From assembly GCF_001425165.1 (NCBI RefSeq), contig NZ_LMDU01000011.1, positions 496,058 to 560,057 of the forward strand: DNA of 64,000 nucleotides. Direction: 5' to 3'. The notes below the pieces were generated by a model. The model had not been told where the DNA came from. It did no database searches and saw only the letters and a list, made by a program, of their open reading frames with translations. Below, in pieces: positions 31,423-40,965 of this stretch. The position numbers and the translations under genes were made by a program. Source of the DNA: Pelomonas sp. Root405 (lineage in GTDB: Bacteria > Pseudomonadota > Gammaproteobacteria > Burkholderiales > Burkholderiaceae_C). Within the stretch, counting starts at the first letter, position 1. Each line of letters opens with the position of its first letter.

Positions 31423-32829
31423 TCAGGGCGCCGACGCGGTCAGCCGCGCCGCAAACGCCTTGTGCACCGCCAGCAATGACGCTGCGCGGCTGGTCTGTAC
31501 CTGGATCAGCGCGTCCTGCGCCGCCAGGCGCTCCTGCTCGGCGTTGAGCAGCGAATAGAAGTCGGTCACGCCAGCGTCGTAGCGCTTGAAAGCCAGTTCG
31601 CGTGCTCGGACGGTCGCATCGGCCGCCTGGGCCTGGGCCACGGCCTGCAGCTCGGTCTCGCGAAGCGTCGACAGGCTTCCCTGGGCTTCCTGCAGCGCCA
31701 CCAGCTGGGCCTGCTCGGCACCGGCCACCGCGGCGTCGAAGCCTGCGCGGGCGGCCGATTCCTCGGCCTTGCGGGCGCCAAAATCAAGGAAGTTCCAGTT
31801 CAGCGCGGCAGCCAGGCTGTTGACGCGTGTGGCGCTCTTGAACAGGTCGGAGGCGCTCCCGCTGCTCCAGCCAATCGAGCCCGATAGGCCGATGCTCGGC
31901 CAGCGCGCGGCCCAGGCGACGTGGGCGCGCGACGCGGCGGCCTGCGCACGGATGGCAGCGGCCTTCACGTCGGGGCGAGCGGCCAGCAGGCCGGCCGGGT
32001 CGGGCAGCGTGCCCAGGCTGATCAGGCGCGGCTCGGGCATGGCGGGCAACGGGTCGCTGTCGGCCCTGTCGCAGTCAGCCGGCGGCTGGCCGCGCAGCAC
32101 GTCAAGCTGCAAGCGCGTGAGGCAAGCCGCATTGCGCAGCGCCGGCACGCTGGCCGAAGTCTGCGCGACAAGGGCTTCGGCGCGCGCCTGGTCCAGCGCC
32201 GTGCCGCGGCCGGCGCCGACGCGGGCCTTCACCAGGTCGAGCAGCTGGTTCTGCACCACCAGCGTCTCCTTGGCGAGCTTGAGCCGGTGGCCGAGGCCGA
32301 TGAGCTGGGTCTGCAGGTTGAGCGCCGTGCCGGCCAGGCTGAGCGCGGCGGCGTCGCGGTCCAGCGCGGCGCTCTGGGCGTCATAACCGGCAGCCTGAGC
32401 GGCAGCCGACGCGCGGCCCCACAGGTCGACCTCCCACCCGGCCGTCGCACTGACGCCGTAGCTGTTGAAGGTGCTGTACTGCCCCTGGTCGTTGGCGGCA
32501 CGCTGGCGGCTGGCGCTGGCACCCACCCCGGCGGACGGCAGGCGCTGGGCGCCAGCGGCGGTGGCAAGCGCCTCGGTCTGGCGCAGTCGCGCAGCAGCGG
32601 CGCGCAGGTCGCGGTTGCTGGCCAGCACGTCGTCGACGACACGCTGCAGCTGGGCGCTGTCGACGAAGGCGGCCGTCATCTGCGCGGCGCCATTGGCCGC
32701 CTGGGCGTCGATGGAAGGCAGTTGGGAGAACTGCGCCGGTGCCAGGTTGGCCGGTCCTTGCGATGAGCCAGGGGCGGCGCAACCAGCGACAAGCGCGGCG
32801 AGGGCGAGGGGAGTAAGGCGGGTCAGCAT
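31423..32829 (-). CDS. RND efflux outer-membrane channel (NodT/OprN-like)
   Basis: A 468-residue outer-membrane factor of the TolC family, with a lipobox ending at Cys17 (LVAGC) as in OprM/OprN-type lipoproteins. It has two internally similar halves with long helices (VVDDVLASNRDLRAAAARLRQ near residue 70, and a matching ALAARPDVKAAAIRAQAAASRA near 265). It is the last gene of the efflux operon, one base after the pump gene (TGA-C-ATG), and provides the exit duct. Confidence 0.92.
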   Translation of the reverse strand: MLTRLTPLALAALVAGCAAPGSSQGPANLAPAQFSQLPSIDAQAANGAAQMTAAFVDSAQLQRVVDDVLASNRDLRAAAARLRQTEALATAAGAQRLPSAGVGASASRQRAANDQGQYSTFNSYGVSATAGWEVDLWGRASAAAQAAGYDAQSAALDRDAAALSLAGTALNLQTQLIGLGHRLKLAKETLVVQNQLLDLVKARVGAGRGTALDQARAEALVAQTSASVPALRNAACLTRLQLDVLRGQPPADCDRADSDPLPAMPEPRLISLGTLPDPAGLLAARPDVKAAAIRAQAAASRAHVAWAARWPSIGLSGSIGWSSGSASDLFKSATRVNSLAAALNWNFLDFGARKAEESAARAGFDAAVAGAEQAQLVALQEAQGSLSTLRETELQAVAQAQAADATVRARELAFKRYDAGVTDFYSLLNAEQERLAAQDALIQVQTSRAASLLAVHKAFAARLTASAP

Positions 32830-32830
32830 G

Positions 32831-35800
32831 TCAGTGCCCCTTCGTCGTGGGTGCATCGTCGATGCCTGGGTGGAACGCATGGGCGGACGCTTCGATCTCG
32901 GCCTTCAGCGCGGCCGCGCGGGCGCGACGCTTCTCGGTGCCCTTGCGCAACAGCGCGTAGAACACCGGCGTCAGGAAGATGCCGAAGAAGGTCACGCCGA
33001 GCATGCCGGAGAACACGGCGATGCCCATCGCGCGGCGCATCTCGCTGCCGGCGCCGGAGCCGAGGATCAGCGGGATGACGCCTGCGCAGAAGGCGATGGA
33101 CGTCATCAGGATGGGGCGCAGCCGCAGGCGGCAGGCCTCGATGACGGCGTCGGTGACCGACTTGCCGCGCTCCTCCAGCTCCTTGGCGAACTCGACGATC
33201 AGGATGGCGTTCTTGCAGGCCAGGCCGACCAGCACGACCAGCGCCACCTGCGTGAAGATGTTCAGGTCGCCCGCCTGCCCGAACGGCGGGAAGTGCGAAA
33301 TCCACACGCCGAACAGCGCCGACAGGATGCACATCGGCACGATCAGGATGATGGCCAGCGGCAGGCTCCAGCTCTCGTACTGCGCGGCCAGCACCAGCAC
33401 GACGAGGATGACCGAGAACAGCAGCACGGCCGCCAGCGTCGGGATCTTCAGCGTTGTGCCGGGCACGGCGACGTCGCGGGTCAGGCGGTCCTGGTAGCTC
33501 AGATCGGTGAACTCGTAGCCGAAGCCGCGTGGCAGCGTCTTGAGCAGGTTCTCGATCTCGACCTCGGCCTGCCCCGACGAGAAGCCGGGGTTGGGCGCGC
33601 CGTTGATGTCGGCCGCCGGGAAGCCGTTGTAGCGCGTGACGCGGGTCGGGCCAAAGGTGGGCTCGACCGTCATCAACGAGCCCAGCGGCACCATCTCGCC
33701 GGCGCCGTTGCGCGTCTTGAGCTGGGTGATGTCCTCAGCCTTGGCGCGGAAGGGCGCATCGGCCTGCACGATCACCTGATACGTCTTGCCGAACTTGGTG
33801 AAGTCGTTGACGTAAAGCGAGCCGAGGTTGATCTGCAGCGTGTCGTAGATGGACGCGAGTGGCACGCCGATCTGCTTGGCCTTGGTGCGGTCGACATTGG
33901 CGAACAATTGCGGCACGTTGATGTCGTAGTTGGAGTACGGCGTGCCGATGCTGGTCTTGGGGTTGGCGTAGACCTGGCCCAGCGTGCCCCAGACGGCGCC
34001 GTACAAGGCCTGCTCGCCCTGGCTGCTGCGGTCTTGCACCTGGATCTTGAAGCCGCCCGCGATGCCCAGGCCGTCCACCGGCGGCGGCGGCACGACGAAC
34101 ATGCGCGCGCCCTGGATCTGCTGGATGGCGCCGTTGACCTGGCCAAGGATGGCCTCCTTGCTGAGGTCACGCGAAGTGCGCTTCTCGAAGTCGGCCAGGC
34201 CGAAGAAGACGATGCCCTCGTTGGGCGCAGCCGAGAAGCCGGCGCCAGACAGGCCGGGAAAGGCCACCGAGTCGACGATACCGGGCACCTTCAGCGCGAT
34301 CTCGCTCATCTTGCGGATGACCTCCTCGGTGCGGTCCAGGCTCGCGCCGGCCGGCAGTTGCGCAATGCCGATGAGGTACTGCTTGTCGGGCGCGGGCACG
34401 AAACCGCTGGGGATGCGCGAGAACACCAGCGCCGTGGCGCCGAGCAGCAGCGCGTAGACGACGAGCGCCGCGGACTTGCGCTTGAGGATGCCGGTGACGC
34501 CGCGGCCGTAATCCTCGGAGCGGCGATGGAAGAATCGGTTGAACCAGTTGAAGAAGCGGCCGAAGACCTTGTCCATGCCGCGCATCAGCGCATCCTTGGG
34601 CGCGTCATGCGGGCGCAGCAGGATGGCGGCGAGCGCGGGCGAGAGTGTGAGCGAGTTGAACGCCGAGATCACCGTGGAGATGGCAATGGTGACGGCGAAC
34701 TGCTTGTAGAACTGACCCGACAGACCCGGCACGAGCGTCAGCGGGATGAACACGGCGCACAGCACCAGCGCGATGGCGATGATGGGCCCGGAGACCTCCT
34801 GCATCGCCTTGATCGTCGCAGCACGCGGCGTGAGGCCGTCCTGGATGTTGCGCTCGACGTTCTCGACCACCACGATGGCGTCGTCCACCACGATGCCGAT
34901 GGCCAGCACGAGGCCGAACAGCGTCAGCGTGTTGATGGAGAAGCCCAGCAGCAGCAGCACCGAGAACGTGCCGACGATGGACACCGGCACGGCCACCAAC
35001 GGAATGATGGACGCGCGCCAGGTCTGCAGGAAGATGATGACGACCAGCACGACCAGGCCAACGGCCTCGAACAGCGTGCTGACCACCTTGCTGATGGACG
35101 TCTGCACGAAGCGCGTGGGGTCGTAGACGATGGCGTAGTCGACACCGGCGGGGAACGCCGGCTTCAGGCGTTCCATCGTCTTGCGCACGTTTTCCGAGAT
35201 GGCCAGCGCGTTGGAGCCCGGCGCCTGGAAGATGGCGATGGCCGCGGCTTCCTTGTTGTTCAAGAGGCTGCGCAGCGCATACGTGTTGGCGCTGATCTCG
35301 ACGCGGCCGACATCGCGCAGGCGCACCATGGCACCGGTTCGCGGCTCGGCGCGGACGATGATGTTGGCGAACTCCTCCTCGGTGGTGAGGCGGCCTTGCG
35401 TGTTGATGGCGAGCTCGAACTCCGTGCCTTTTGGCGATGGCGAGGCGCCGACGACGCCGGCGGCGACCTGCGAGTTTTGCTCGCGGATGGCGCCCACCAC
35501 TTCACCGGCCGTCAGGTTGCGTGCGGCGAGCTTCTGCGGGTCCAGCCAGATGCGCATCGCGTAGTCGCCGGCGCCGAAGGTCTGCACCGAGCCCATGCCG
35601 GGCACGCGCAGCAGGTCGTCGCGCACATTGAGCGAGCCGTAGTTGCGCAGGTAGAGCGCGTCGCGCGAGTTGTCGGGGCTGACCAGGTGGACCACCATGG
35701 TCAGGTTCGGGCTGCTCTTCTCCGTCGTCACGCCGATGGTGCGCACGATGTCGGGCAGGCGCGGCAACGCTCGGTTGATGCGGTTCTGCACCGCCGTTTC

Positions 35801-36115
35801 GGCGGCTTCGGGATTGGTGCCGATCTTGAACGTGACCGTCAGGCTCATGCCGCCGTCGCCGGTGGCCTGGCTGTCGAAATACAGCACGTTCTCCAGGCCG
35901 TTGATCTGCTCCTCCAGCGGCGCAGCCACGGTCTCGGAGATCACGCGCGGGTTGGCGCCGGGGTACTGGGCGCGCACCACCACCTGCGGCGGTGCAACCT
36001 CGGGGTACTCGGAGATCGGCAGCAGCGGAATGGCCAGCGCGCCGATCAGGAAGATGAAGAGAGACAACACGGTCGCAAAGCGCGGCCGGTCGATGAAGAA
36101 GCGTGAGATGTCCAT
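32831..36115 (-). CDS. RND multidrug efflux pump, inner-membrane subunit
   Basis: A 1094-residue HAE1-family RND transporter, closest by feel to MexF/AcrB-like pumps. N-terminus MDISRFFIDRPRFATVLSL is typical. The proton-relay aspartates are in GIVVDDAIVVVENVER (TM4), with the relay lysine region later. The periplasmic Loop 1 contains YPEVAPPQVVV and QATGDGGMSLTVTF. The protein is ~40 residues longer than AcrB, mainly at the C-terminus, which ends in a charged tail with His. With the adaptor and channel genes it exports drugs or other toxic compounds from the periplasm. Confidence 0.95.
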   Translation of the reverse strand: MDISRFFIDRPRFATVLSLFIFLIGALAIPLLPISEYPEVAPPQVVVRAQYPGANPRVISETVAAPLEEQINGLENVLYFDSQATGDGGMSLTVTFKIGTNPEAAETAVQNRINRALPRLPDIVRTIGVTTEKSSPNLTMVVHLVSPDNSRDALYLRNYGSLNVRDDLLRVPGMGSVQTFGAGDYAMRIWLDPQKLAARNLTAGEVVGAIREQNSQVAAGVVGASPSPKGTEFELAINTQGRLTTEEEFANIIVRAEPRTGAMVRLRDVGRVEISANTYALRSLLNNKEAAAIAIFQAPGSNALAISENVRKTMERLKPAFPAGVDYAIVYDPTRFVQTSISKVVSTLFEAVGLVVLVVIIFLQTWRASIIPLVAVPVSIVGTFSVLLLLGFSINTLTLFGLVLAIGIVVDDAIVVVENVERNIQDGLTPRAATIKAMQEVSGPIIAIALVLCAVFIPLTLVPGLSGQFYKQFAVTIAISTVISAFNSLTLSPALAAILLRPHDAPKDALMRGMDKVFGRFFNWFNRFFHRRSEDYGRGVTGILKRKSAALVVYALLLGATALVFSRIPSGFVPAPDKQYLIGIAQLPAGASLDRTEEVIRKMSEIALKVPGIVDSVAFPGLSGAGFSAAPNEGIVFFGLADFEKRTSRDLSKEAILGQVNGAIQQIQGARMFVVPPPPVDGLGIAGGFKIQVQDRSSQGEQALYGAVWGTLGQVYANPKTSIGTPYSNYDINVPQLFANVDRTKAKQIGVPLASIYDTLQINLGSLYVNDFTKFGKTYQVIVQADAPFRAKAEDITQLKTRNGAGEMVPLGSLMTVEPTFGPTRVTRYNGFPAADINGAPNPGFSSGQAEVEIENLLKTLPRGFGYEFTDLSYQDRLTRDVAVPGTTLKIPTLAAVLLFSVILVVLVLAAQYESWSLPLAIILIVPMCILSALFGVWISHFPPFGQAGDLNIFTQVALVVLVGLACKNAILIVEFAKELEERGKSVTDAVIEACRLRLRPILMTSIAFCAGVIPLILGSGAGSEMRRAMGIAVFSGMLGVTFFGIFLTPVFYALLRKGTEKRRARAAALKAEIEASAHAFHPGIDDAPTTKGH

Positions 36116-36133
36116 GGAGGGTGCCGCCTTTGC

Positions 36134-37291
36134 TTACTTCGAGGCGGCGGGCGCCGGGGCAGCGGGAGCAGCTGGAATAGGCATGCCCTTGTCGTCCACC
36201 TTCAGCACCTGCGGCGTGACGGGCGCACCGGGCATCGCGCGCAGCAGGCCGTCAACGATGACCAGTTCGCCCGCCTTGACGCCGTCGACGACACGCATGC
36301 CGTCGATCAGTGCGCCCGGCTTGACGGGCCGCGGCTGCACGATGTTGTTGGGCCCGACGACGAGGACGAGCTTGCGCGTCTGGTCGGTCGTGATGGCGCG
36401 CTCCGGCACGACGACGCCCGTGTAGCTGGCGCTGCCACCGAGCTTGACGCGGGCATACAGCCCCGGCGTGAATTCGCCGCCCTTGTTGTCGAACACCGCG
36501 CGGGCACGGATGGACGCCGTGGCCGGGTTGAGGCGGTTATCGACGAAGTCCAGCTTGCCGGTGTGCGGGTAGCCCTGCTCGTTCGACAACCCCATCTGCA
36601 CCAGCACCGCGGACGGCTTGGCGGCGCGCATGTACTTCAGGTAGGCGGCCTCGCTGGCGTCGAAGTAGGCATGGACGCGGTCGCTGGAAACAATGGTCGT
36701 GAGCACCACATCGCCCTGGCCGACGAGGTTGCCGGGCGTCACGTTGGCGCGCGACGTGCGGCCACTGACGGGCGCCGTCACGTTGGCGTAGTCGATATTC
36801 AGCCGGGCCGTCACCAGCGCCGCCTCGGCGCCCTTCTGGTTGGCCTCCGCGCTGCGCAGCGCCGAGCGCAGCTGGTCGATCTCCTGCTGGCTGACGGCGT
36901 TGACGCTGACCAGCTTCTCGGAGCGCGCCAAGTCGGTGCGCGCCAGGTCGGCCTGGGTCTTGAGCGCGGCGATCTGCGCTTCTGCGCGGGCCACCTCGGC
37001 ACGGAAGGCGCGGGTGTCGATGGTGAAGAGCGGGTCGCCCTTCTTGACGAACTGGCCTTCCCGGAAGCGGACCGCCTCGATGGTGCCGGCCACGCGCGGA
37101 CGCACCTCGACGGTGTCCGGCGCCTCCAGCCGGGCAGTGAATTCATCGAATTCCTGCACTTCTCGCTGCGTGGCCGGGGCTACTGACACAGGCGGCGGGC
37201 CACCCGCGCCACCCGGTCCACCGGCGCCTTCCGGCTGTTGTCCGCATGCGGCGAGGGTGAGGGTTAGCAGCGCCAGGCTGGTCTTTTTCAT
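36134..37291 (-). CDS. RND efflux periplasmic adaptor (MexE-like)
   Basis: A 385-residue membrane-fusion lipoprotein; lipobox LTLAACG gives Cys16. It has the family order: beta-barrel/lipoyl half near 45-75 (TARLEAPDTVEVRPRVAGTI), a helical hairpin of about 95-165, second lipoyl half near 170-200 and a barrel domain. A low-complexity Gly/Pro stretch follows the lipid-carrying cysteine. The ATG has a GGAGCCCCCC ribosome binding site. It is the first gene of the efflux operon; the 167-base upstream gap contains no local regulator gene. Confidence 0.93.
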   Translation of the reverse strand: MKKTSLALLTLTLAACGQQPEGAGGPGGAGGPPPVSVAPATQREVQEFDEFTARLEAPDTVEVRPRVAGTIEAVRFREGQFVKKGDPLFTIDTRAFRAEVARAEAQIAALKTQADLARTDLARSEKLVSVNAVSQQEIDQLRSALRSAEANQKGAEAALVTARLNIDYANVTAPVSGRTSRANVTPGNLVGQGDVVLTTIVSSDRVHAYFDASEAAYLKYMRAAKPSAVLVQMGLSNEQGYPHTGKLDFVDNRLNPATASIRARAVFDNKGGEFTPGLYARVKLGGSASYTGVVVPERAITTDQTRKLVLVVGPNNIVQPRPVKPGALIDGMRVVDGVKAGELVIVDGLLRAMPGAPVTPQVLKVDDKGMPIPAAPAAPAPAASK

Positions 37292-37414
37292 GGGGGGCTC
37301 CGAGTTCAAGCGCGCGACTGTAACGAGCGCAACTTAAGCCTGACTAACCCCAACTCGAAACCCTTCAAGCCTGCTGACATTACTTGTCACCAGCGCAGAA
37401 CCGTGAACAAAGAC

Positions 37415-37438
37415 GAAAAAGCCGCCCGGAGGCGGCTT
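37415..37438 (-). terminator. Intrinsic terminator of the POT transporter gene
   Basis: On the minus strand the hairpin AAGCCGCC-TCCG-GGCGGCTT (37438 to 37419) is followed at once by TTTTT (37419-37415). Stem of eight perfect base pairs, four-base loop and a T-run: a textbook Rho-independent terminator about 20 bases past the stop at 37459. It insulates the efflux operon from the transporter gene upstream. Confidence 0.9.
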
Positions 37439-37458
37439 GCGCAGGCATCAGGCTCGGC

Positions 37459-39000
37459 TCAATGGACGCCGTGCATCCACTTCTTCATCAGCGGCGTCAT
37501 CGCCATCAGCACCACACCGGCGGCGATGGGAATGATGGTGAAGATCAGGAAGAAGGCCGACATCGAATAGGTCGATGAGATGTGATCGATGTAGGAGCCC
37601 GTGGAGCCGGCAATCTTGTTGGCGATGGCCGAGTTCAGGAACCAGACACCGAACATCAGGCCCAGCAGGCGCGCCGGGGCGAGCTTGGAGATATAGGACA
37701 GGCCGACCGGCGACAGGCAAAGCTCGCCCATGGTGTGGAAGAGGTAGGCCAGCGTCAGGAACATCATGCTGACCTGGGCCGTCTTGGCACCCTGCGGAAT
37801 GCCGGCCGAACCGTAAGACAGCACGGCAAAGCCCAGGCCCAGCAATACCAGGCCGACGCCGAACTTGACGGGGCCGCTGGGGTTCCACTTCTCCTCCCAC
37901 ATCTTGGAAAACATCGGCGCGAGCACAACGATGAAGAAGCTGTTCAACACGCCGAACCAGGTGGCGGGCACCTCGCTTTGGTCCATGCCGAACTCGCGGC
38001 CCAGCATCCACAGGCACAGGCCCCAGATGATGGCGAACGCCAGGGCCAGCGACAGGTTGGCCATCAGGTAGTTGCCCCCGGTCGAGCGGTAGAGCTTGAA
38101 CAGCAGCCAGGACAGGATGGCCGCTGGCACCAGCGTCATCGCGGTGTTGATGATCTTGAAGATGAGCCCGCTGGCGCCGGTCAACGTGCGGTCGGTGTAG
38201 TCGGCCGCGAAGATGGTCATGGATCCGCCGGCCTGCTCGAACGCGAACCAGAAGAAGATCGTGAAGAAGGAGAAGACGAAGATTGCCTTCAGGCGGTCCG
38301 CCACGACATGCTTGGGCGTGTCGTCCACTGCCTCGCGGGCGCTCTTGGCGGCGGCGTCGACCTTGTCGCCGATGCTGCCGAACAGCCCCTGGCTGAGCCA
38401 GAACTGCAGCGCGCCCAGGATCATGAAGATGCCGGCCAGGCCGAAACCGAGGTTCCAGGAGATCTTCTCGCCGATGTAGCCGCACAGCGAGATGCCGAAG
38501 AAGGCGCCCGCGTTGACGCCCATGTAGAACAGCGTGTAGCCGCCGTCACGGGCGCCCTCGTTGTCCTTGCCGTAGAGCTGGCCGACGATGGCCGAGATGT
38601 TGGGCTTGAACAGGCCCGTGCCGATGACGATCAGCCCCAAGCCGATGTAGAAGCTCGTTGTCGTCTCCATGAAGAGGGCGATGTGGCCCGCCGCGATGAC
38701 GAAGCCGCCCAGCAGCACTGACCGCCGCGTGCCCAGCAGCCGGTCGGCGATGTAGCCGCCCAGGATGGGCGTCAGGTAGACGAACAGCGTGTACCAGCCG
38801 TACAGCTCCAGCGCCTGCTCGCGGCTCCAGCCCCAGCCGCCCTTGCTGGCCTCGGCGATCAGGAACAGCACGAGCAGCGCCCGCATGCCGTAGTAGGAGA
38901 ACCGCTCCCACATCTCGGTGAAGAAGAGGACGAAGAGCTGGTTGGGCTGGCCAAGGATGGTGGCCGCGCGACCTGGCGCCGGGGTGAAGGTGGTTGTCAC
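37459..39000 (-). CDS. POT family proton-coupled peptide transporter
   Basis: A 513-residue major facilitator of the POT/PTR family (DtpA/B-like) importing di- and tripeptides with protons. The motif ExxERFxYY is present as EMWERFSYYG. Other marks are GGYIADRLLGTRRSVLLGG after TM2, FKPNISAIVGQLY, a FNAFFTEMW-like start and GELCLSPVGLSYISKLAP. About 14 hydrophobic segments. The start is uncertain: I take the GTG at 39000, because family members begin soon before this region; an in-frame ATG at 39081 would add 27 residues of proline-rich sequence. Confidence 0.9.
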   Translation of the reverse strand: MTTTFTPAPGRAATILGQPNQLFVLFFTEMWERFSYYGMRALLVLFLIAEASKGGWGWSREQALELYGWYTLFVYLTPILGGYIADRLLGTRRSVLLGGFVIAAGHIALFMETTTSFYIGLGLIVIGTGLFKPNISAIVGQLYGKDNEGARDGGYTLFYMGVNAGAFFGISLCGYIGEKISWNLGFGLAGIFMILGALQFWLSQGLFGSIGDKVDAAAKSAREAVDDTPKHVVADRLKAIFVFSFFTIFFWFAFEQAGGSMTIFAADYTDRTLTGASGLIFKIINTAMTLVPAAILSWLLFKLYRSTGGNYLMANLSLALAFAIIWGLCLWMLGREFGMDQSEVPATWFGVLNSFFIVVLAPMFSKMWEEKWNPSGPVKFGVGLVLLGLGFAVLSYGSAGIPQGAKTAQVSMMFLTLAYLFHTMGELCLSPVGLSYISKLAPARLLGLMFGVWFLNSAIANKIAGSTGSYIDHISSTYSMSAFFLIFTIIPIAAGVVLMAMTPLMKKWMHGVH

Positions 39001-39133
39001 GTCTGCTGTTCCAAGTGAACTCGGGAGGCGCGGGCGGTAACCCGCTGGAAAGGGCAGAATTGTCCCGTCTGGCGCGGGCATTCCCCGGTTTAGCCGGCCC
39101 AGGGATTGCCCTCGGTCGCCCTAAACTGATTCC

Positions 39134-39913
39134 ATGACCAAAGCCGTGATCCTGGCCGGTGGATTGGGGACCCGCATCGCGGAGGAAACCCATCTGCGGC
39201 CCAAGCCCATGATCGAGATCGGCGGGCAGCCGATCCTGTGGCACATCATGAAGATCTATGCCAGCCACGGCATCCAGGACTTCATCGTCTGCTGCGGCTA
39301 CCGGGGCTATGTCATCAAGGAGTATTTCGCCAACTACTTCCTGCACAGCTCGGACGTCACCTTCGACCTCGCCGAGAACCGCATGGAAGTGCACGAGCGC
39401 CATGCCGAGCCCTGGCGTGTGACCCTGGTCGACACCGGCCAGGACAGCGGCACCGGCGGGCGGCTCAAGCGCGTGGCGGCCTATCTGAAGGACGAGCAGG
39501 ACTTCTGCTTCACCTATGGCGATGGCGTGGCCGATGTGGACGTCACCAGACTGATCGCCCAGCACCGGGCCCGCGGCCTGGCCGCCACGATCACGACCGC
39601 CGTGCCGCCGGCCCGCTTCGGCGCGCTGGACGTGGACCCCGACACCGGCCTGGTGAGCCGTTTCCGCGAGAAGCCGCAGAGCGAAAGCGCCAGCGTCAAC
39701 GCCGGGTTCTTCGTGCTCAAGCCCGAGGTGCTGGACCTCATAGCCGGCGATGCCGACGCCTGGGAGGCCAGGCCGCTGGAGACGCTGGCGGAGCGCGGCC
39801 AGCTCGGCGTCTACGAGCACCCGGGCTTCTGGCAACCGATGGACACGGTGCGTGACCGCGCCCATCTGGAGCGCCTGTGGGCCGAGGGCAGGGCGCCATG
39901 GAAGCTGTGGTGA
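39134..39913 (+). CDS. rfbF: Glucose-1-phosphate cytidylyltransferase
   Basis: A 259-residue nucleotidyltransferase that makes CDP-glucose from glucose-1-phosphate and CTP. The N-terminal loop AGGLGTRIAEETHLRPKPM, WHIMKIYASHG and the acidic FTYGDGVADVDV are typical of RfbF; family length is ~257. It opens the CDP-sugar pathway of this locus. A TAAACT box at 39122-39127 lies 6 bases before the ATG and may be a -10 for a near-leaderless message. Its end overlaps the rfbG start (chosen ATG) by 16 bases. Confidence 0.95.
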   Translation: MTKAVILAGGLGTRIAEETHLRPKPMIEIGGQPILWHIMKIYASHGIQDFIVCCGYRGYVIKEYFANYFLHSSDVTFDLAENRMEVHERHAEPWRVTLVDTGQDSGTGGRLKRVAAYLKDEQDFCFTYGDGVADVDVTRLIAQHRARGLAATITTAVPPARFGALDVDPDTGLVSRFREKPQSESASVNAGFFVLKPEVLDLIAGDADAWEARPLETLAERGQLGVYEHPGFWQPMDTVRDRAHLERLWAEGRAPWKLW

Positions 39914-40965
39914 ACGCGTCAGCCTGGGCCGGCCGGCGCGTCTTCGTCACCGGCCACACCGGCTTCAAGGGCGGCTGGCTGGCGCTGTGGCTGAAGCGGC
40001 TTGGCGCCCAGGTCAGCGGTTATGCGCTGGCGCCTGAAGCGGGCGGCTTCCATGAACTGGCCGGTGTCAGGCAGACGCTGCAGGCCGAGTGGATCGCCGA
40101 CGTGCGCGACACCGCCACGCTGCTGGAGGCGCTGATCACGACCCAGCCCGAGGTCGTCTTCCACCTCGCGGCGCAGCCGCTGGTGCGCGCTTCCTACGCC
40201 GACCCGCTGGGCACCTTCGCCACGAATGTGATGGGCACAGCCAACCTGCTGGATGCGGTGCGGCAGTGCGACGGCGTGCGCGCCGTCGTCGCTGTGACCA
40301 GCGACAAGTGCTACCGCGACCTGGGGCCACCCTGCCGCGAAAGCGATGCGCTGGGTGGCCACGACCCCTACAGCGCCAGCAAGGCCAGCGCGGAGATCGT
40401 CGCGGCCAGCTACGCGGCGTCCTTCGACCTGCCGCTGGCGACGGCGCGCGCCGGCAATGTCATCGGCGGCGGCGACATCAGCACCGACCGCCTCGTACCC
40501 GACCTGCTGCGCGCCATCGATGCCGGCGCGCCGCTGCACCTGCGCCACCCTGACGCCGTGCGGCCCTGGCAGCATGTGATGGAGCCCTTGGCCGGCTATC
40601 TGTCACTGGCAGAAAAGCTGCTCGACAACCCCGAGGACTTCAGCGGCGCCTGGAACTTCGGCCCCGCCGACCTGCACGGTCATCCCGTGCGCACCGTGGC
40701 CAGCCTGCTGCTGGCCCACGCGCGTACCGATGGTGCGGCCTTGCCCGGGATGAGCTTTGGCGACGGCAGCGGCGTGCACGAGGCCGGCGTGCTGCTGCTG
40801 GACTCCAGCAAGGCTGCCAACCACCTGGGGTGGCGAGGCCGGCTGACGCTGTCAGAAGCCTTGCGCCTCACCTGGCAATGGCACTGTGCCCACCGCACCG
40901 GCCAGGACCTGCAGGCACTGACGCTGCAGCAGATCGACTCCTACGCTTCCTCTTCCTTCGCATGA
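39898..40965 (+). CDS. rfbG: CDP-glucose 4,6-dehydratase
   Basis: A 355-residue SDR enzyme that makes CDP-4-keto-6-deoxy-D-glucose. NAD site [15 protein letters not shown] at about 20-34; active-site [11 protein letters not shown] holds the YxxxK pair near residue 160; [12 protein letters not shown] and [10 protein letters not shown] are RfbG hallmarks. The ATG at 39898 is used, with a GTG at 39910 overlapping the rfbF stop (GTGA) as an alternative. It overlaps rfbH by 4 bases. Confidence 0.95.
   Translation: MEAVVNASAWAGRRVFVTGHTGFKGGWLALWLKRLGAQVSGYALAPEAGGFHELAGVRQTLQAEWIADVRDTATLLEALITTQPEVVFHLAAQPLVRASYADPLGTFATNVMGTANLLDAVRQCDGVRAVVAVTSDKCYRDLGPPCRESDALGGHDPYSASKASAEIVAASYAASFDLPLATARAGNVIGGGDISTDRLVPDLLRAIDAGAPLHLRHPDAVRPWQHVMEPLAGYLSLAEKLLDNPEDFSGAWNFGPADLHGHPVRTVASLLLAHARTDGAALPGMSFGDGSGVHEAGVLLLDSSKAANHLGWRGRLTLSEALRLTWQWHCAHRTGQDLQALTLQQIDSYASSSFA

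Noticed and set aside
32465-36106. A 1213-codon open frame antisense to the RND pump gene
   Set aside because: The opposite strand holds a complete conserved RND pump. The antisense product is rich in Arg, His, Asp and Gln, has no family signature, and arises from the codon bias of the real gene.
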